Source of the DNA: Trichomonas vaginalis G3
Lineage: Eukaryota > Parabasalia > Trichomonadida > Trichomonadidae
Assembly: GCF_026262505.1 (NCBI RefSeq)
Contig: NC_067204.1
Location: forward strand, 14,340,522 to 14,404,521
DNA: 64,000 nucleotides
Reading direction: 5' to 3'
Below, piece after piece: positions 31,505-41,674 of the stretch. Position 1 is the stretch's first letter, and every line of letters begins with the position of its first letter. A program made the position numbers and the translations under genes. The notes beneath the pieces were generated by a model. It saw only the letters and a program-made list of their open reading frames with translations, made no database searches and was not told where the DNA came from.

Positions 31505-31983
31505 ATGGTAAAGCGTTATTTTCCAGTGATAAATAAAACTAGAATAAGATTACCTCAAGAATTCATAAATTCAACGAATAAGAAATTCATTCATGTTATA
31601 AATTTTAGTGTTTTCAGAAAATATGAGTCAGTGTCATATTCATCAACAGGTTATATTTCACTTCATTCAAATTTAGTTCAATCAAACCCATATAATGACC
31701 ATTTCATAAGATTTTCAGATGGTATTAAAAATGTAATTGATAGATTAAAATATGAACAGATTGACAATATCGAATTTTTGGAATTTTGGTTTAATATCCC
31801 GATGGAAAAAAGATTGAAGTTAAAGATAAAGCTGATACTATAACAAAAACAATTACAATGACCGATCCGGATAGTGGGGAACAAAAAGAAATAAAACAAA
31901 CGATAGAAACTGGTGAAAGGTCAATTATTATTGATTATGATTCAAAGGATTATTATTCGATAATGTTAATGCTTGAATATTAA
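31505..31983 (+). pseudogene. Polinton beta-rich protein, minor-capsid candidate, broken
   Basis: Plus-strand sequence starts MVKRYFPVINKTRIRLPQEF and has strand-forming segments such as SSTGYISLHSNLVQSN. This could fit a jelly-roll minor capsid (penton-like) protein, but I have no decisive motif. About one break is present. It is flanked by minus-strand genes on both sides. Confidence 0.4.
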
Positions 31984-32321
31984 ATAGCCTTAACAAAGAA
32001 TTTTTCAAGTGATATTTTATATTCATCAACTATTTTATTATAAATATCATTATATGTTAAATGAAGTTCAGTTGTTGTTCCGTTCTTTGATATCTTAATT
32101 GTGCTAATATCCTTTATAGGATTTATTTTTGCAACTGTTCCGCAGCATGAAACCTCATCATCTATGAAAAATTGAATCTTAACGTCTGAATCTTGAACAT
32201 CACAAAGAATGGCGATAATGTGAATTAATGATTCATAAGGTAAAATAATTAAACCGGATTGGTCAATTAAATTTATTATTGAATCATAATTATTAATTAT
32301 TATATCACGGTAAATTTTCAT
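31980..32321 (-). CDS. Polinton protein of unknown function, 113 residues
   Basis: The frame is open, with a helical first half and a beta-rich middle (VKIQFFIDDEVSCCGTVAKI). I do not recognise it. It overlaps the end of the convergent plus-strand gene by four bases. Confidence 0.45.
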   Translation of the reverse strand: MKIYRDIIINNYDSIINLIDQSGLIILPYESLIHIIAILCDVQDSDVKIQFFIDDEVSCCGTVAKINPIKDISTIKISKNGTTTELHLTYNDIYNKIVDEYKISLEKFFVKAI

Positions 32322-32343
32322 TAATTCAGAATTAATGTCTATT

Positions 32344-32646
32344 TTATATGGGTTCTCGATGTTTGATGAAAGAGGTGGGGGTATGTTGGATAAGTGGGAA
32401 TTTCAACAGGTTCTTTACCGGGTTCAGATAAAATGATTGGGTCTCCATCTTCTTTATTTTGCTCCTCCTCCTTTTCGGTAAGTCACGAGTTAATAAATTT
32501 GGTTGAGTTGCTGACCTTGTTAATTCAGGGCTAACATTAACTTTAACATTTTGAATAATTCGTGATTTATCATCATTTACGTTATAACCAACCGTAATCT
32601 CTGCTTTTGCGTTAGTGTTCTTTTGACTAGTGAAACGTCTTCTCAT
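32344..32646 (-). CDS. Small basic Polinton protein
   Basis: It has 100 residues, beginning MRRRFTSQKNTNAKAEIT, with a KRRRSKIKK patch. Its basic composition would suit a DNA-binding core protein, which is inference. The box TTTTTTTATTCGAATATAA stands just before the ATG, as at other genes of the element. Confidence 0.45.
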   Translation of the reverse strand: MRRRFTSQKNTNAKAEITVGYNVNDDKSRIIQNVKVNVSPELTRSATQPNLLTRDLPKRRRSKIKKMETQSFYLNPVKNLLKFPLIQHTPTSFIKHREPI

Positions 32647-32678
32647 TTATATTCGAATAAAAAAATATATTTAAACTT

Positions 32679-33577
32679 TTATTTTGCTGGAAGTTTTGAA
32701 TCTATTATTCCCTGTATTTGTTCTTGAAGTTGATTTTTAGCTGGTTCATTGTAATTAATAGACCTAATATATTCATTAATTGCATTCTTATAATCATCTG
32801 ATTTCTCAAATTTTCTTTTATCTAATTCCTTAACTAAATCATAAGTTAAACCTCGTTGCTGATATAATGGTTTCTTAATTAAATCTTTGAATGCTTGAGA
32901 TAAAGCACCTGATGCAATTCTTGCTACTATAATTGGTTGGAATTGATGTTTAAGTTCATCTTTAACATTTGCGAAAACTGGATCGAATAAAGCAACTTTA
33001 AAGAATTTCTTAGCTGAAATTTCAGGTCTAATATTTGCATATTGACCATCAAACTGGTTATAATATTGTGGTAATCCATCCGGTCCCTCTTCAATAGCAT
33101 TTAATTCTTCATTGAAATAAGAATATGGATTATAACGGTATGAATTAATTGGACCATTTTCACCTTCTCCAATGTATTGTTTAACAGCTTTTCCATTTTC
33201 ATCAAATTGCATAGGATAACGTTCATTATATGCTTTACGTTTAGGATAATCAGTTATAGTTAATTTGTAACCATTTATGACTTTAATATTACCTTTGACA
33301 TCAGTAACGAAAACTTCATTTATACCATCAGGTTTTCCATTTGGACCCGTAATGTCTGCTTCGTGTGCTTCCCAATTGGACCTTGACGTTTGGCATATGC
33401 TTGAGCTTCTGGTAATGTTAAAACGTTTCTCATTTGTTTAACATCTTTTTGAAGACCAGCAACAATATGAACTAATTCTTTCATTCCATCAGGAACTTTC
33501 ATAGTTCTATTATATGCACCCTTTTTGTTTGTTCCTTGTTTTAATGGAACCTGTAGAAGATTTGCCATTTCTGTCAT
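32679..33577 (-). pseudogene. Polinton virion-associated gene of unknown function, broken
   Basis: This reads as one protein of Tyr/Asn/Gln-rich composition (YRYNPYSYFNEELNAIEEG and similar) with about one break. The N-terminal part is [19 protein letters not shown]. No family is recognised. It lies immediately downstream of the ATPase on the same strand, where virion genes are common. Confidence 0.45.
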
Positions 33578-33617
33578 GTTTAATTATAAATAAAAAATAA
33601 AAATTAATTATAAAAAG

Positions 33618-34440
33618 TTAATCAAATTTAACACTTCCTTTATTTAAATCAACTATTATTTTTCCATGTTCACCTAATTGCTGATATTGTGTGTAAAGTT
33701 CATTAATGCTCATTGGTAAATTCACTTGATAAAGCATAACGTTCAACTGTTGACGACTAAACCCACTGAAAATGAAAAGTGTTGATAGATTTGATTTAAT
33801 GTTTGTGCTTAATGCTTTGAAATATTGAACAGCCATAAAGAATGAACACTGAATGTGTCGACATTGAGTTAATAACTGATTAAAATATGATTTCTCATTT
33901 GTTATTAGTTTTGATTTCACTGCATCATCTAGAAAAATGAGTGAATGCAAAAATTCTCTATCAAAATTTGAAATAGAAAGTGTTTCAAAAATTCATCCCG
34001 TTGTTTATCAATAATTTTATCCTCTAATCCTTGCTTCTTGATTGTATTATATAATTCTTTATACATTAAAAGTTTTTTAAATAATCTTCTGCTTCTTCTT
34101 GTGATAAATAAATAATTGGAATTTTGATTAAATGCTTTAAAGATTCAAATGTATCATCTGAAGGTGAACCTGAACGGTTGATATAAATTAACACATGTGA
34201 ATAGGGGGAAGTGTTAGCAATAATGATAATTTGTTTTAATATCGTTAATGTTTTACCTTTATTCTGTTTACCAATTGCTGCAGTGATTGAATTTAAGTAA
34301 CATTCAGAATATGGAATTTTCATTAATTTTTCCTTAGATAGAGCATTTCTATTATCACTCAATGCTTCATTAATCATATCATCTACGTATGTATTATATA
34401 CTCCCGCTAATTCTTCATAAGGGTGGATGAATTTAAATCC
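33618..34440 (-). pseudogene. Packaging ATPase (FtsK/HerA type) of the Polinton, broken
   Basis: A Walker A-like motif (AIGKQNKGKTLT) is followed by a Walker B-like LIFLDDA and the downstream QCRHIQCSFFMAVQYF region typical of DNA-packaging ATPases of Polintons and giant viruses. In the family it pumps DNA into capsids. About two breaks are present. It lies directly downstream of the capsid gene, the usual neighbourhood. Confidence 0.8.
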
Positions 34441-34467
34441 ATTTAATCAAAAATAAATTTATAATTT

Positions 34468-36104
34468 TTAAACATTTCTATTCATCAATATTTCATCATA
34501 TGAACTTCTATACTGTGGTGGTGTACCTGTTGGATGATATTTCAAACCTTCGTCCGGTGTCCATGTCCAATATGTAGTCCTAGTAAACCAAACCTGAGGA
34601 GGATTTGTCACCTTTGAACAGTAAGTGTCATTTTCACCCTGAATGATTGGATAAGCTTTCACTTGTACTGTAACTTGTGAGTTGAAAGTTTCTAATCCAT
34701 CAAAGAATATACCCGCTCCATCACGTTGAACTGGAATAGTGCATAAGAATGAAGTTTGGTCTTTCCATGTTCTAGCTAATGGCGTGCCATCATCTGCATT
34801 CAGTGGTCTAGTTAATGAGTCCTCGTATTCTTCTGTGCATTCATTCACTCCATCTAAATCAGAAGCTTGAAGCATACGTGTAAAGAATATGTCGCCCACT
34901 GTGGTCATCGCTTGATCGGGGAAGTTTCTGGAATCTATAGTGACCTGAAGACCTCGAAGCATTGGATTTTCTAAAACCGTTCTTTGCATTGCATTCTTCG
35001 GAAATGTTAACACAACATCTGTAACATTATGAAGAGCGTATGAGAAATCTGAGCTAATACCTTCAGGAGTGATGCAACCTCCATTTAGTGAACGAACGTC
35101 AATATGTTGAGCTGGAATCATGAATGGATCTTCCTTACTAAATAAACGTGGTATTGCTTTAACTGATTCTTCAATTAAACCGTATCCTGGTGTAATGCAT
35201 TTATCCTCTAAAACTTCCATCTTTGTGCATGAAATAATAACGTCATCAACTGTTGCCTCAGCAGATGTAGCGGCTAAGCTTGTAATTAATTTGGTAGGAA
35301 GTCCGATTTGTTGGAATTTGCGATCATATTTATAAACATGATTCATAATCTTTTCATAATTTTCATCAGTTATCTTTTCATAAACGTAATTTTGTAAATC
35401 AGCAACTCTTAACGGGTCAACCTGAAAAAATACTAAAGTATCCCTGAAAACATAATATTTAAGAATGATATCACCAAATGATTTAGGATAATCATCGAAC
35501 GCCTGAAATGCTAACAAATCATTTACCGGAATAATCATATCAAAAGTGACATCAACTTCTTTGCTTTCTTGAAAACTTCTGAAGGGTCAATATATTTACC
35601 ACATACTGAGTTATCATATTTTTGAACATTATTATATAACGAATGAACAAACTTTTTAACTTTCCTTTCTGATTTTGGTTTATATGTTGCAAATGCGAAA
35701 GATTCACGGGCGCAATCCATCTGAAGATAACCGGCATCACCTCTTTCGGTTTCTACTTCTAATTGTTTAAAGCTTTGATTTGATGATTTGTAACCAACGA
35801 ATAAACGCATGCATTTAAAAGCGGCATCACATGTGAAAGCTTTATTTGAAACTAGAGTTGCTTTAACTTTGCGTTTAATATATGTGTCACCTAATTGATT
35901 CACATCATGAGCCGGATTTGTAATTCTTAAATGAGTTTGTTTATCATCAAAATATGGAGCATCAGAGTCATAGCATGAACTTTCAAGTTCTCTATAATAT
36001 CTTCTACCGTCATTCTTTGCGAATATTTCATTTATCTTTTCGAATGAATGAAACACATTTCCATTAATCGGTTTAGTGTTTGGCACCAAATAGTTAGTCG
36101 TCAT
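34468..36104 (-). pseudogene. Major capsid protein of the Polinton, broken
   Basis: The span encodes a double-jelly-roll type capsid protein. Typical features are FVGYKSSNQSF in the first part and a beta-rich region with LTFPKNAMQRTVLENPML and TTVGDIFFTRML in the second. The size fits a Polinton capsid gene. About one break separates the two parts. The box TTTTTTATTTATTAATAA lies just before the start. It is next to the packaging ATPase on the same strand. Confidence 0.7.
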
Positions 36105-36173
36105 TTATTAATAAATAAAAAATCAAAATTAAAAGATGAAAATGAATTTTTAATTTTAATGAAATAATCAACT

Positions 36174-36389
36174 ATGGCTGCAGGTATATTTAAGAAACTG
36201 TGGGATAAAGTAAAAAGAGGAGCGAGTAAAGTTTGGGAAACGTTGAAGAAGGGAGCAAATTGGATATTTAAGAATAAAGAAGCAATTAGTGACGTTGCTG
36301 AATCAATAACACCAAAAGCTGCCCCAATAAGAGAAGTTTTAAATAAAGGAGAAAAAGTTTATCAAAGACTACAACCGATACTAAGATAA
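36174..36389 (+). CDS. Small amphipathic Polinton protein A
   Basis: The 71-residue basic, amphipathic protein starts MAAGIFKKLWDKVKRGASK. The N-terminal motif is shared with the 78-residue protein encoded just downstream on the opposite strand. Such short amphipathic helices resemble membrane-active minor capsid peptides (adenovirus pVI-like), which is inference. The frame is open. Confidence 0.55.
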   Translation: MAAGIFKKLWDKVKRGASKVWETLKKGANWIFKNKEAISDVAESITPKAAPIREVLNKGEKVYQRLQPILR

Positions 36390-36407
36390 AAATAATTTAT
36401 TTTTCCA

Positions 36408-36644
36408 CTATCTACCCCCTATTTTATTAAGTATTCCTTCAGCTATTCCACCAATTGCGTTACCTGCTTGTGCTCCCATCGCCGGATTACCTGCTTTAGT
36501 ACCTAATACTCCACCTATGATAGTTCCTGCCGTTTTCGCTACTGGTGCCAAAAAGTTTGCAATGGGTTTAATAATCTTTTTATGAACCCAATCCGCAGCT
36601 TTCTTAATTCCATCCCATAATTTTTTAAAGAATCCTGCCGCCAT
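36408..36644 (-). CDS. Small amphipathic Polinton protein B
   Basis: The 78-residue protein starts MAAGFFKKLWDGIKKAADW and continues into a glycine/alanine-rich hydrophobic segment (GTIIGGVLGTKAG, AIGGIAEG). It combines an amphipathic helix with a membrane-inserting stretch, as in pVI-like or lytic minor capsid proteins. The ATG at 36644 is chosen because protein A starts with the same motif; an upstream in-frame ATG would add 13 residues or so. Confidence 0.55.
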   Translation of the reverse strand: MAAGFFKKLWDGIKKAADWVHKKIIKPIANFLAPVAKTAGTIIGGVLGTKAGNPAMGAQAGNAIGGIAEGILNKIGGR

Positions 36645-36711
36645 TTCTGATTTAATATTAATTAAAAAAATATATTTCATCACTTATATTCTAATTTTTA
36701 TTTAATGATAA

Positions 36712-36951
36712 ATGAAACCGATTTTAAAAATAAATGAAACAGAGGAGGAAGAAATAAATGAAAGTGAAAATGTTCAACAAAAAATAAACGTTGTTAAACC
36801 AATTACTGAAATAAAAATTTTTTCATCTGTTGAAGAATTTAATGACTATTATGCTAATAATAAAAAATTATTTGAAGAATTGACAACATGTAAATTGAAT
36901 AAAATGTTTAAAGTTGATGGATTCAAAATTTCAAAAATAAAGGGTGGTTAG
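36712..36951 (+). CDS. Small acidic Polinton protein
   Basis: It has 79 residues, with a Glu-rich N-terminus and a helical C-terminal half (SSVEEFNDYYANNKKLFEEL). I do not recognise it. A second short frame (36989-37078, 29 residues, coiled-coil-like MKIDDLTKRIEEIEERM) follows on the same strand. Confidence 0.45.
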   Translation: MKPILKINETEEEEINESENVQQKINVVKPITEIKIFSSVEEFNDYYANNKKLFEELTTCKLNKMFKVDGFKISKIKGG

Positions 36952-37082
36952 TTTGAAATCTATTCCTCAATCAAGAATCACCTCATTAATGAAAATAGAT
37001 GATTTAACAAAAAGAATAGAAGAGATTGAAGAAAGAATGAATCAAATAATTGATTTCATAAATTCAAATAATCATTAGTTTC

Positions 37083-37556
37083 TTAAAGTTCAATGTTGAA
37101 CTCATCAAATTCTTCTTCATCATTACCATTACCTTTAGCGAGTTTATTTACTCTTTCAACTTTATCTTTTGATAGTCTATCGTTTAATTTTTTCTGAAGT
37201 TTTTCGTTACCAAGTTCTAAAATTTTACATGGATGATATTTAAACCCGTTAAATTCTTTTTCCTCAGTTTTAATCATTAATCTACAAAGAACTTTAGTGA
37301 GGTGGTTTTGTTGTTTAAACCATTTATCCTTAATATTTGTTATAAATTCAATATCCGGAATTAATTCCCAAATTTTTGAATTTTCGATTAATTTACCATC
37401 AAATGCAAAAGCAATAGGTTTAATATTAAACTTACCTTTATAAAATAAACTTTGTATGTAATCATCAAAATAAACGTCTACTTGTTTAACCTGGGTGAGA
37501 ATTGGTGAAAGTTTATTCATTAATTGATTTACAGTCACGAATTTTGATTCACTCAT
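37083..37556 (-). CDS. Polinton protein of unknown function, 157 residues
   Basis: The frame is open, starting MSESKFVTVNQLMNKLSPIL, with a mixed fold and an acidic C-terminus (NDEEEFDEFNIEL). The ATG is preceded by TTTATTTTTTTATTTTGTATGAA, essentially the same box as before the leftmost gene (22780). The open frame from 37565 begins with TTG and adds three residues. Function unknown. Confidence 0.5.
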   Translation of the reverse strand: MSESKFVTVNQLMNKLSPILTQVKQVDVYFDDYIQSLFYKGKFNIKPIAFAFDGKLIENSKIWELIPDIEFITNIKDKWFKQQNHLTKVLCRLMIKTEEKEFNGFKYHPCKILELGNEKLQKKLNDRLSKDKVERVNKLAKGNGNDEEEFDEFNIEL

Positions 37557-37636
37557 TTCATACAAAATAAAAAAATAAATTATTCAAAAATGTAAGACAT
37601 GAATTTTTAAAGTTTATTTTTTATTCATGAAAATAA

Positions 37637-38004
37637 TTATTTCTAATTTCTTTTACTCGTTTATGACTCCATTGATTCCATTCAGGATTTAAACAATGTT
37701 TAATTAATCGCCGAATATCTGACATCATCTATATATAGCTTCTTTTATAAAAGATAAAAAAAATTATTTTAAAATTAATGTTAATTTTTTAATGATTTAT
37801 TTCATTATGTTTGGGCTGAGTGTAAATGTCTTACAATTTTGAAAATTTTTTAAATCTTGATTTATTCAAAAACGTAAGAATAAAAACCGTAAGAATCATA
37901 CATTTTTTACTTCATATGTTAAAAAAATGATACAAAATCGCTCGATATTGTATGAATTCTTACGTTTACAAAAAAAGTCACTAAACCCATCATATCCTAC
38001 TACT
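37637..38004 (-). repeat. Right terminal inverted repeat of the Polinton
   Basis: This is the reverse complement of the left repeat, differing only in small length changes. It ends CATATCCTACTACT at 38004. The end lies 83 bases from the stop codon of the alanine aminotransferase gene. Confidence 0.93.
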
Positions 38005-38010
38005 AATAAT
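38005..38010. repeat. Right target-site duplication AATAAT
   Basis: This matches 22328-22333 exactly. Confidence 0.8.
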
Positions 38011-38087
38011 CCAGCTAAAAAAATGCAAAAATATATGAAAAAGCAAAATATAATTACTATAATTTAATACTCGTAATAAGTCAAAGC

Positions 38088-39548
38088 TTATGTGTACTTG
38101 TCCATGAATTGATTCTGGAACTTGGTGAGGCGGTCAATGACAGCATCCATCTCTTCAGCTTCTGGAAGGAATGTAGTTCTAAAGTGGTGTGTTCCTGGAA
38201 CTTGGCCGAAACCAGAACCTGGAACGACGACGATACCTGTCTCGTCCAAGAGCTGAAGACTCCAGAACATATCAGGAGCAATATGCTTGCCATTAATACG
38301 TACTGATTTAGCTGCTTCTAAGGCCTTGAGTGGTAAATGAATGGATGGGAAGAGATACATTGCACCATCTGCTGGCTGGCAGTTCAAACCTGGTAAGCTG
38401 TTGATGCATTTAAGTAATCTTTGGCTCTTAACCTTGAGATTGTTCAACTCTCCGTCTCTTTCTTCAATGTATTGCTTCTTGCACTCATCTGATTGTGGTG
38501 GTCTGCACATGATATCAAGGATGATCTGACCAACAGTGTTAGAGCAGAGTTGGACTGAAGCCATCTTATAGAATTGGGCTTGGACATCTTCTGGGATATG
38601 GAATAACTCCATGTAGCCGGCACGGTGACCGCACTCGCCCATGAATCCCTTGGAGATTGAGTTAAGAGAGATGAGCTGGACGCCAGACTTCATTTCGGTG
38701 ACAATCTGCTTGAATGAGATGAAAGGTTTCTCCGGGTTGTATGTATTGAACTGGTAAACTTCATCTGCAATGATAAGGATGTTGTTTTGCTCGCAAAACT
38801 CAACAACACTGCGCATCTCTTGAGCGGTGAGGACAGAACCTGTTGGGTTACCTGGGTTGATAACGACAATAGCCTTCATGTTGACACCTGCCTTCTGTGC
38901 AATGGAATATGACTCATTAAGTTCGTTAATATCAAGAGACCAGTTAGCAGACTCCTTAAGATAGTATGGAACAACGCGGCCGTTCCTGAGGGCAATTTCT
39001 GCGGTGTAAAGTGGGTATTGTGGGAATGGGATCATGATACCGCAGTTAGGATTAGAAATAATCATTGTTAAGATGGCTGTGACGGCAGCAGATGCACCAG
39101 ATGTGATGAAAATCTTATCTGGCATTGATGGGGCGCCGCCATCTCTCTGCTTAATGTACTCAGCAATAGAATTACGAACAAAATCGAAACCTTGAGAATG
39201 GGTGTAGGCTCCCATACCGGCTGGGAAGTGCTTAAGGACTTCAGCAGCACGTGCGCGTGCTTCTTCTGGAATATCCTTGCTCTGGAGGAGATCTGGGTTC
39301 TCAACACAAGAAAGGACTTGACGTGGGAATTTGATAGCCTTCTTTCCGACAGCAAATGGGTTACCAATATTGCAAGCAATAATGCTATTGAATGGAAGTC
39401 TTTCGCCAGCAGCAAGTTTCTTGGCATAATGATCTGCTCGGATAGCGATTTCACCGCGAACAGCATATTCTGCTTTAATAACCTGTGGGTTGATGTTAGT
39501 GTAATGAAGGCTTGGTGTAGCTCTATGGTAGTTCTGGTTCATGGACAT
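38088..39548 (-). CDS. Alanine aminotransferase (class I/II, PLP-dependent)
   Basis: The 486-residue enzyme should convert alanine and 2-oxoglutarate to pyruvate and glutamate; in trichomonads alanine is a fermentation end product. Fold type I features are clear: NPGNPTG (231-237), the PLP-contacting Asp in IADEVYQ (D262), the Schiff-base Lys300 in NSISKGFMGECGHRAGY, and the C-terminal HHFRTTFL arginine that binds the carboxylate. Length and the CGHRAGY sequence fit the alanine aminotransferase subgroup rather than aspartate or tyrosine enzymes. The open frame from 39614 begins with TTG; I chose the ATG at 39548 because an initiator lies 11 bases upstream. No presequence is obvious, so it is likely cytosolic. 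Codon use is that of a highly expressed gene. The Polinton ends 83 bases beyond its stop. Confidence 0.93.
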   Translation of the reverse strand: MSMNQNYHRATPSLHYTNINPQVIKAEYAVRGEIAIRADHYAKKLAAGERLPFNSIIACNIGNPFAVGKKAIKFPRQVLSCVENPDLLQSKDIPEEARARAAEVLKHFPAGMGAYTHSQGFDFVRNSIAEYIKQRDGGAPSMPDKIFITSGASAAVTAILTMIISNPNCGIMIPFPQYPLYTAEIALRNGRVVPYYLKESANWSLDINELNESYSIAQKAGVNMKAIVVINPGNPTGSVLTAQEMRSVVEFCEQNNILIIADEVYQFNTYNPEKPFISFKQIVTEMKSGVQLISLNSISKGFMGECGHRAGYMELFHIPEDVQAQFYKMASVQLCSNTVGQIILDIMCRPPQSDECKKQYIEERDGELNNLKVKSQRLLKCINSLPGLNCQPADGAMYLFPSIHLPLKALEAAKSVRINGKHIAPDMFWSLQLLDETGIVVVPGSGFGQVPGTHHFRTTFLPEAEEMDAVIDRLTKFQNQFMDKYT

Positions 39549-39555
39549 GGAACAA

Positions 39556-39561
39556 AAGTGA
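39556..39561 (-). promoter_or_regulatory. Initiator of the alanine aminotransferase gene
   Basis: On the minus strand this reads TCACTT, with the A at 39559, giving an 11-base leader to the ATG at 39548. It matches the consensus and spacing. Confidence 0.65.
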
Positions 39562-40069
39562 CCTGAATTATATTTTGTGAAGGCGAGGACGATAGGAACT
39601 ATGAAAATTTTCAATGGCTCTCAATTTCTCAAGCATCTTCACAATATTTTATATAAGTCGCCTCAAATATATTGATAACAACCAATTGGATAACTCTATC
39701 GACACATCCATACGCAATCATCAACTATAGTATTTATTCAACCAAAATAAACGTCTAATATAAAATTCAATCATAATTGAGAGCAACTCAATTCGGAAAA
39801 TAAAAACGATTAATTTAGCCAGATGATAAATTATAACATCATATGATACAGATTAGATAAAGAGTGATTTTTGCTATAACGGTTTTTCATTCGTAAACTG
39901 TCTTTATTTCATTTTATGCTTTTAGACAACCACAAACTCCAATCTTTTTCTAAATTCGACAGCTACTGAGATGGGGTATTCCATTTATCCTTGTGCAAAA
40001 AAGGAAATTCATACTTTCTCAAAACATATATCTCCAATTAAAATTAGAATACAACTATTAACTGTCATC
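39562..40069. other. Spacer between the aminotransferase promoter and the DNA transposon
   Basis: AT-rich; no gene or RNA seen. Confidence 0.55.
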
Positions 40070-40072
40070 TAA

Positions 40073-40338
40073 TGGGGAGAAGCTTCCTAAACTTTTTAAT
40101 CCCATAAATATGGTCATTATCTGGAATAAAGAGTTAAGCGTCATATGTCACTTTTTGTACTAAGGAAACATCGACTTTATGCGTTATGACTTTTCGATGA
40201 GGAAACAAGTGTTCACGTATTATAAACTTCCTTATCCCAATAAACCGGCCCTAAACATAATTAATTTTAAGCATTATAATGGTCTCTTTTCTATGATAAC
40301 CAAATCAATTTGGTTATCATAGAAAAGCACCAAAAACT
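40073..40338 (+). repeat. Left terminal inverted repeat of the DNA transposon
   Basis: It matches the reverse complement of 44332-44596 almost perfectly. It contains a perfect 40-bp palindrome at 40287-40326 (19-bp arms TTTTCTATGATAACCAAAT, two-base centre). Beyond 40338 the two sides still share blocks such as GGCAATATGG but with insertions. Confidence 0.92.
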
Positions 40339-41662
40339 AGAATAGGAATCGGCAATATGGAATTATGAAACAACTAGGATAAAATGGATATGGGACATTC
40401 ATGAATGCATTCACTTTTTTCAAGACTTTTTAATGAATTTCAAATTCCTCAGATTATTTTCAATAGATTTTCCGTACCATATCATTTTTATTAGACAAAG
40501 CTATCTTTTCGATGAAATTTTTGCAAAAATACTCTGTTTTGAAAAAGATTTATGTAAATTTTTTGATAAAAGTGTCTTGAATGATTATCATTGATAATAC
40601 CATTCCAATTGAATGCTGTTTTCGGCTGCTTTTATAAAAATTTGATCATATTGTACTCATAATTTTTTTTGTATTTTGGTCAAAAACTAAGCTAACATCA
40701 GCTGTATATTTGCATAAGCCATTAATAAGCTTTGGTATAGGTTATACTGAGTTTAGACGATCATACAATTTAGACTTTTTTCATTTAATTTAGTCTAACA
40801 AAGAGTGATTATCTTACTATTTGATTCATAAATATATAGGAAATAATAGTTTTATACCTTAATATGATAAAATTTTATAAAATTTTCCCTTCTCCTTTGG
40901 CAATATTAGTCATTAATAGATATATTTAACATGATGGTTCTAAATATATGAATAGATAAAATTTTCCTTTCAATTTTACGAACCAAATTTATTACCATAT
41001 CCTAAATTTTTTCTATGTTTATAGACCTTTGGAACTTTGTATGAAGTCTAAATATACATGTAGAGTATTCAAACAAAACAAATATCAAAATCTAAACCTT
41101 TGAATTACCTTCAATGCTTAACCGAATTACTAGATCTTATATATATGTGTGTACTAATACCTTTTGATGCATAAAAAACTCCAAAAGAGTTTCATTTTTA
41201 AAATAGTCGATATCAATTCAAAAAATTGAAACTATACCGTCAACTGTCAATTTTTCAATAGTTCGTTTTTTTAAATGTAATTGCTTTTTTTATATGCATT
41301 AATCATTTGATAGTAGTGGGATCAAATTACATATCTTAAAAATGTATTCCGAGTGGAAAAAAAATCAATAGAATTGACCACAGATATCTGTTTAATCCAA
41401 AAATATTATTAGAATCATATTTAATAAAAATGCTATGCTTTTAGAAATAAACGGAAGAATAAACGCACTGTTTCAAACCGTCAAAATTGAATTTGTGTCA
41501 AATATCTTGAATTTACAATTTTAGCTATTTAGATAATTAGAGAAGCATTTGATCAATTTTTGTGTTAAACAACTATTTTTCGAATTTCTGAGATATGAAA
41601 ATTAATTCACTAACTTCTTAAAAACATGAATTGAATGAAAACTCTTAGAAGAAATGTTCATA
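40339..41662. other. Internal non-coding part of the DNA transposon
   Basis: AT-rich sequence of 1.3 kb between the left repeat and the fusion gene. I see no frame or repeat. Its length is unusual for a 5' leader region in a genome with very short leaders. Confidence 0.55.
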
Positions 41663-41674
41663 TCACTTTCATTA
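41663..41674 (+). promoter_or_regulatory. Double initiator of the transposase fusion gene
   Basis: TCACTTTCATTA contains two overlapping-style initiators (TCACTT and TCATTA) placed directly before the ATG at 41675. It closely resembles the extended T. vaginalis initiator. It decides the start: the ATG at 41654 lies upstream of the predicted transcription start. Confidence 0.7.

Larger units (their letters stand above)
22334..38004. mobile_element. Polinton (Maverick), about 15.7 kb, complete in extent, genes partly broken
   Basis: This is a self-synthesising, virus-like DNA element. It begins AG and ends CT, carries terminal inverted repeats of about 370-385 bp, and is flanked by a 6-bp target duplication. 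The left half, on the plus strand, holds an unknown gene, protein-primed DNA polymerase B, a retroviral-type integrase and a small gene. The right half, mostly minus, holds a tail-collar-like protein, several unknowns, packaging ATPase, major capsid protein and small amphipathic proteins. The inverted repeats differ only by small length changes, so insertion looks recent. The gene set is nonetheless broken, with roughly ten breaks over polymerase, ATPase, capsid and some accessory genes; the integrase frame is open. Treat as a young fossil. Confidence 0.95.
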
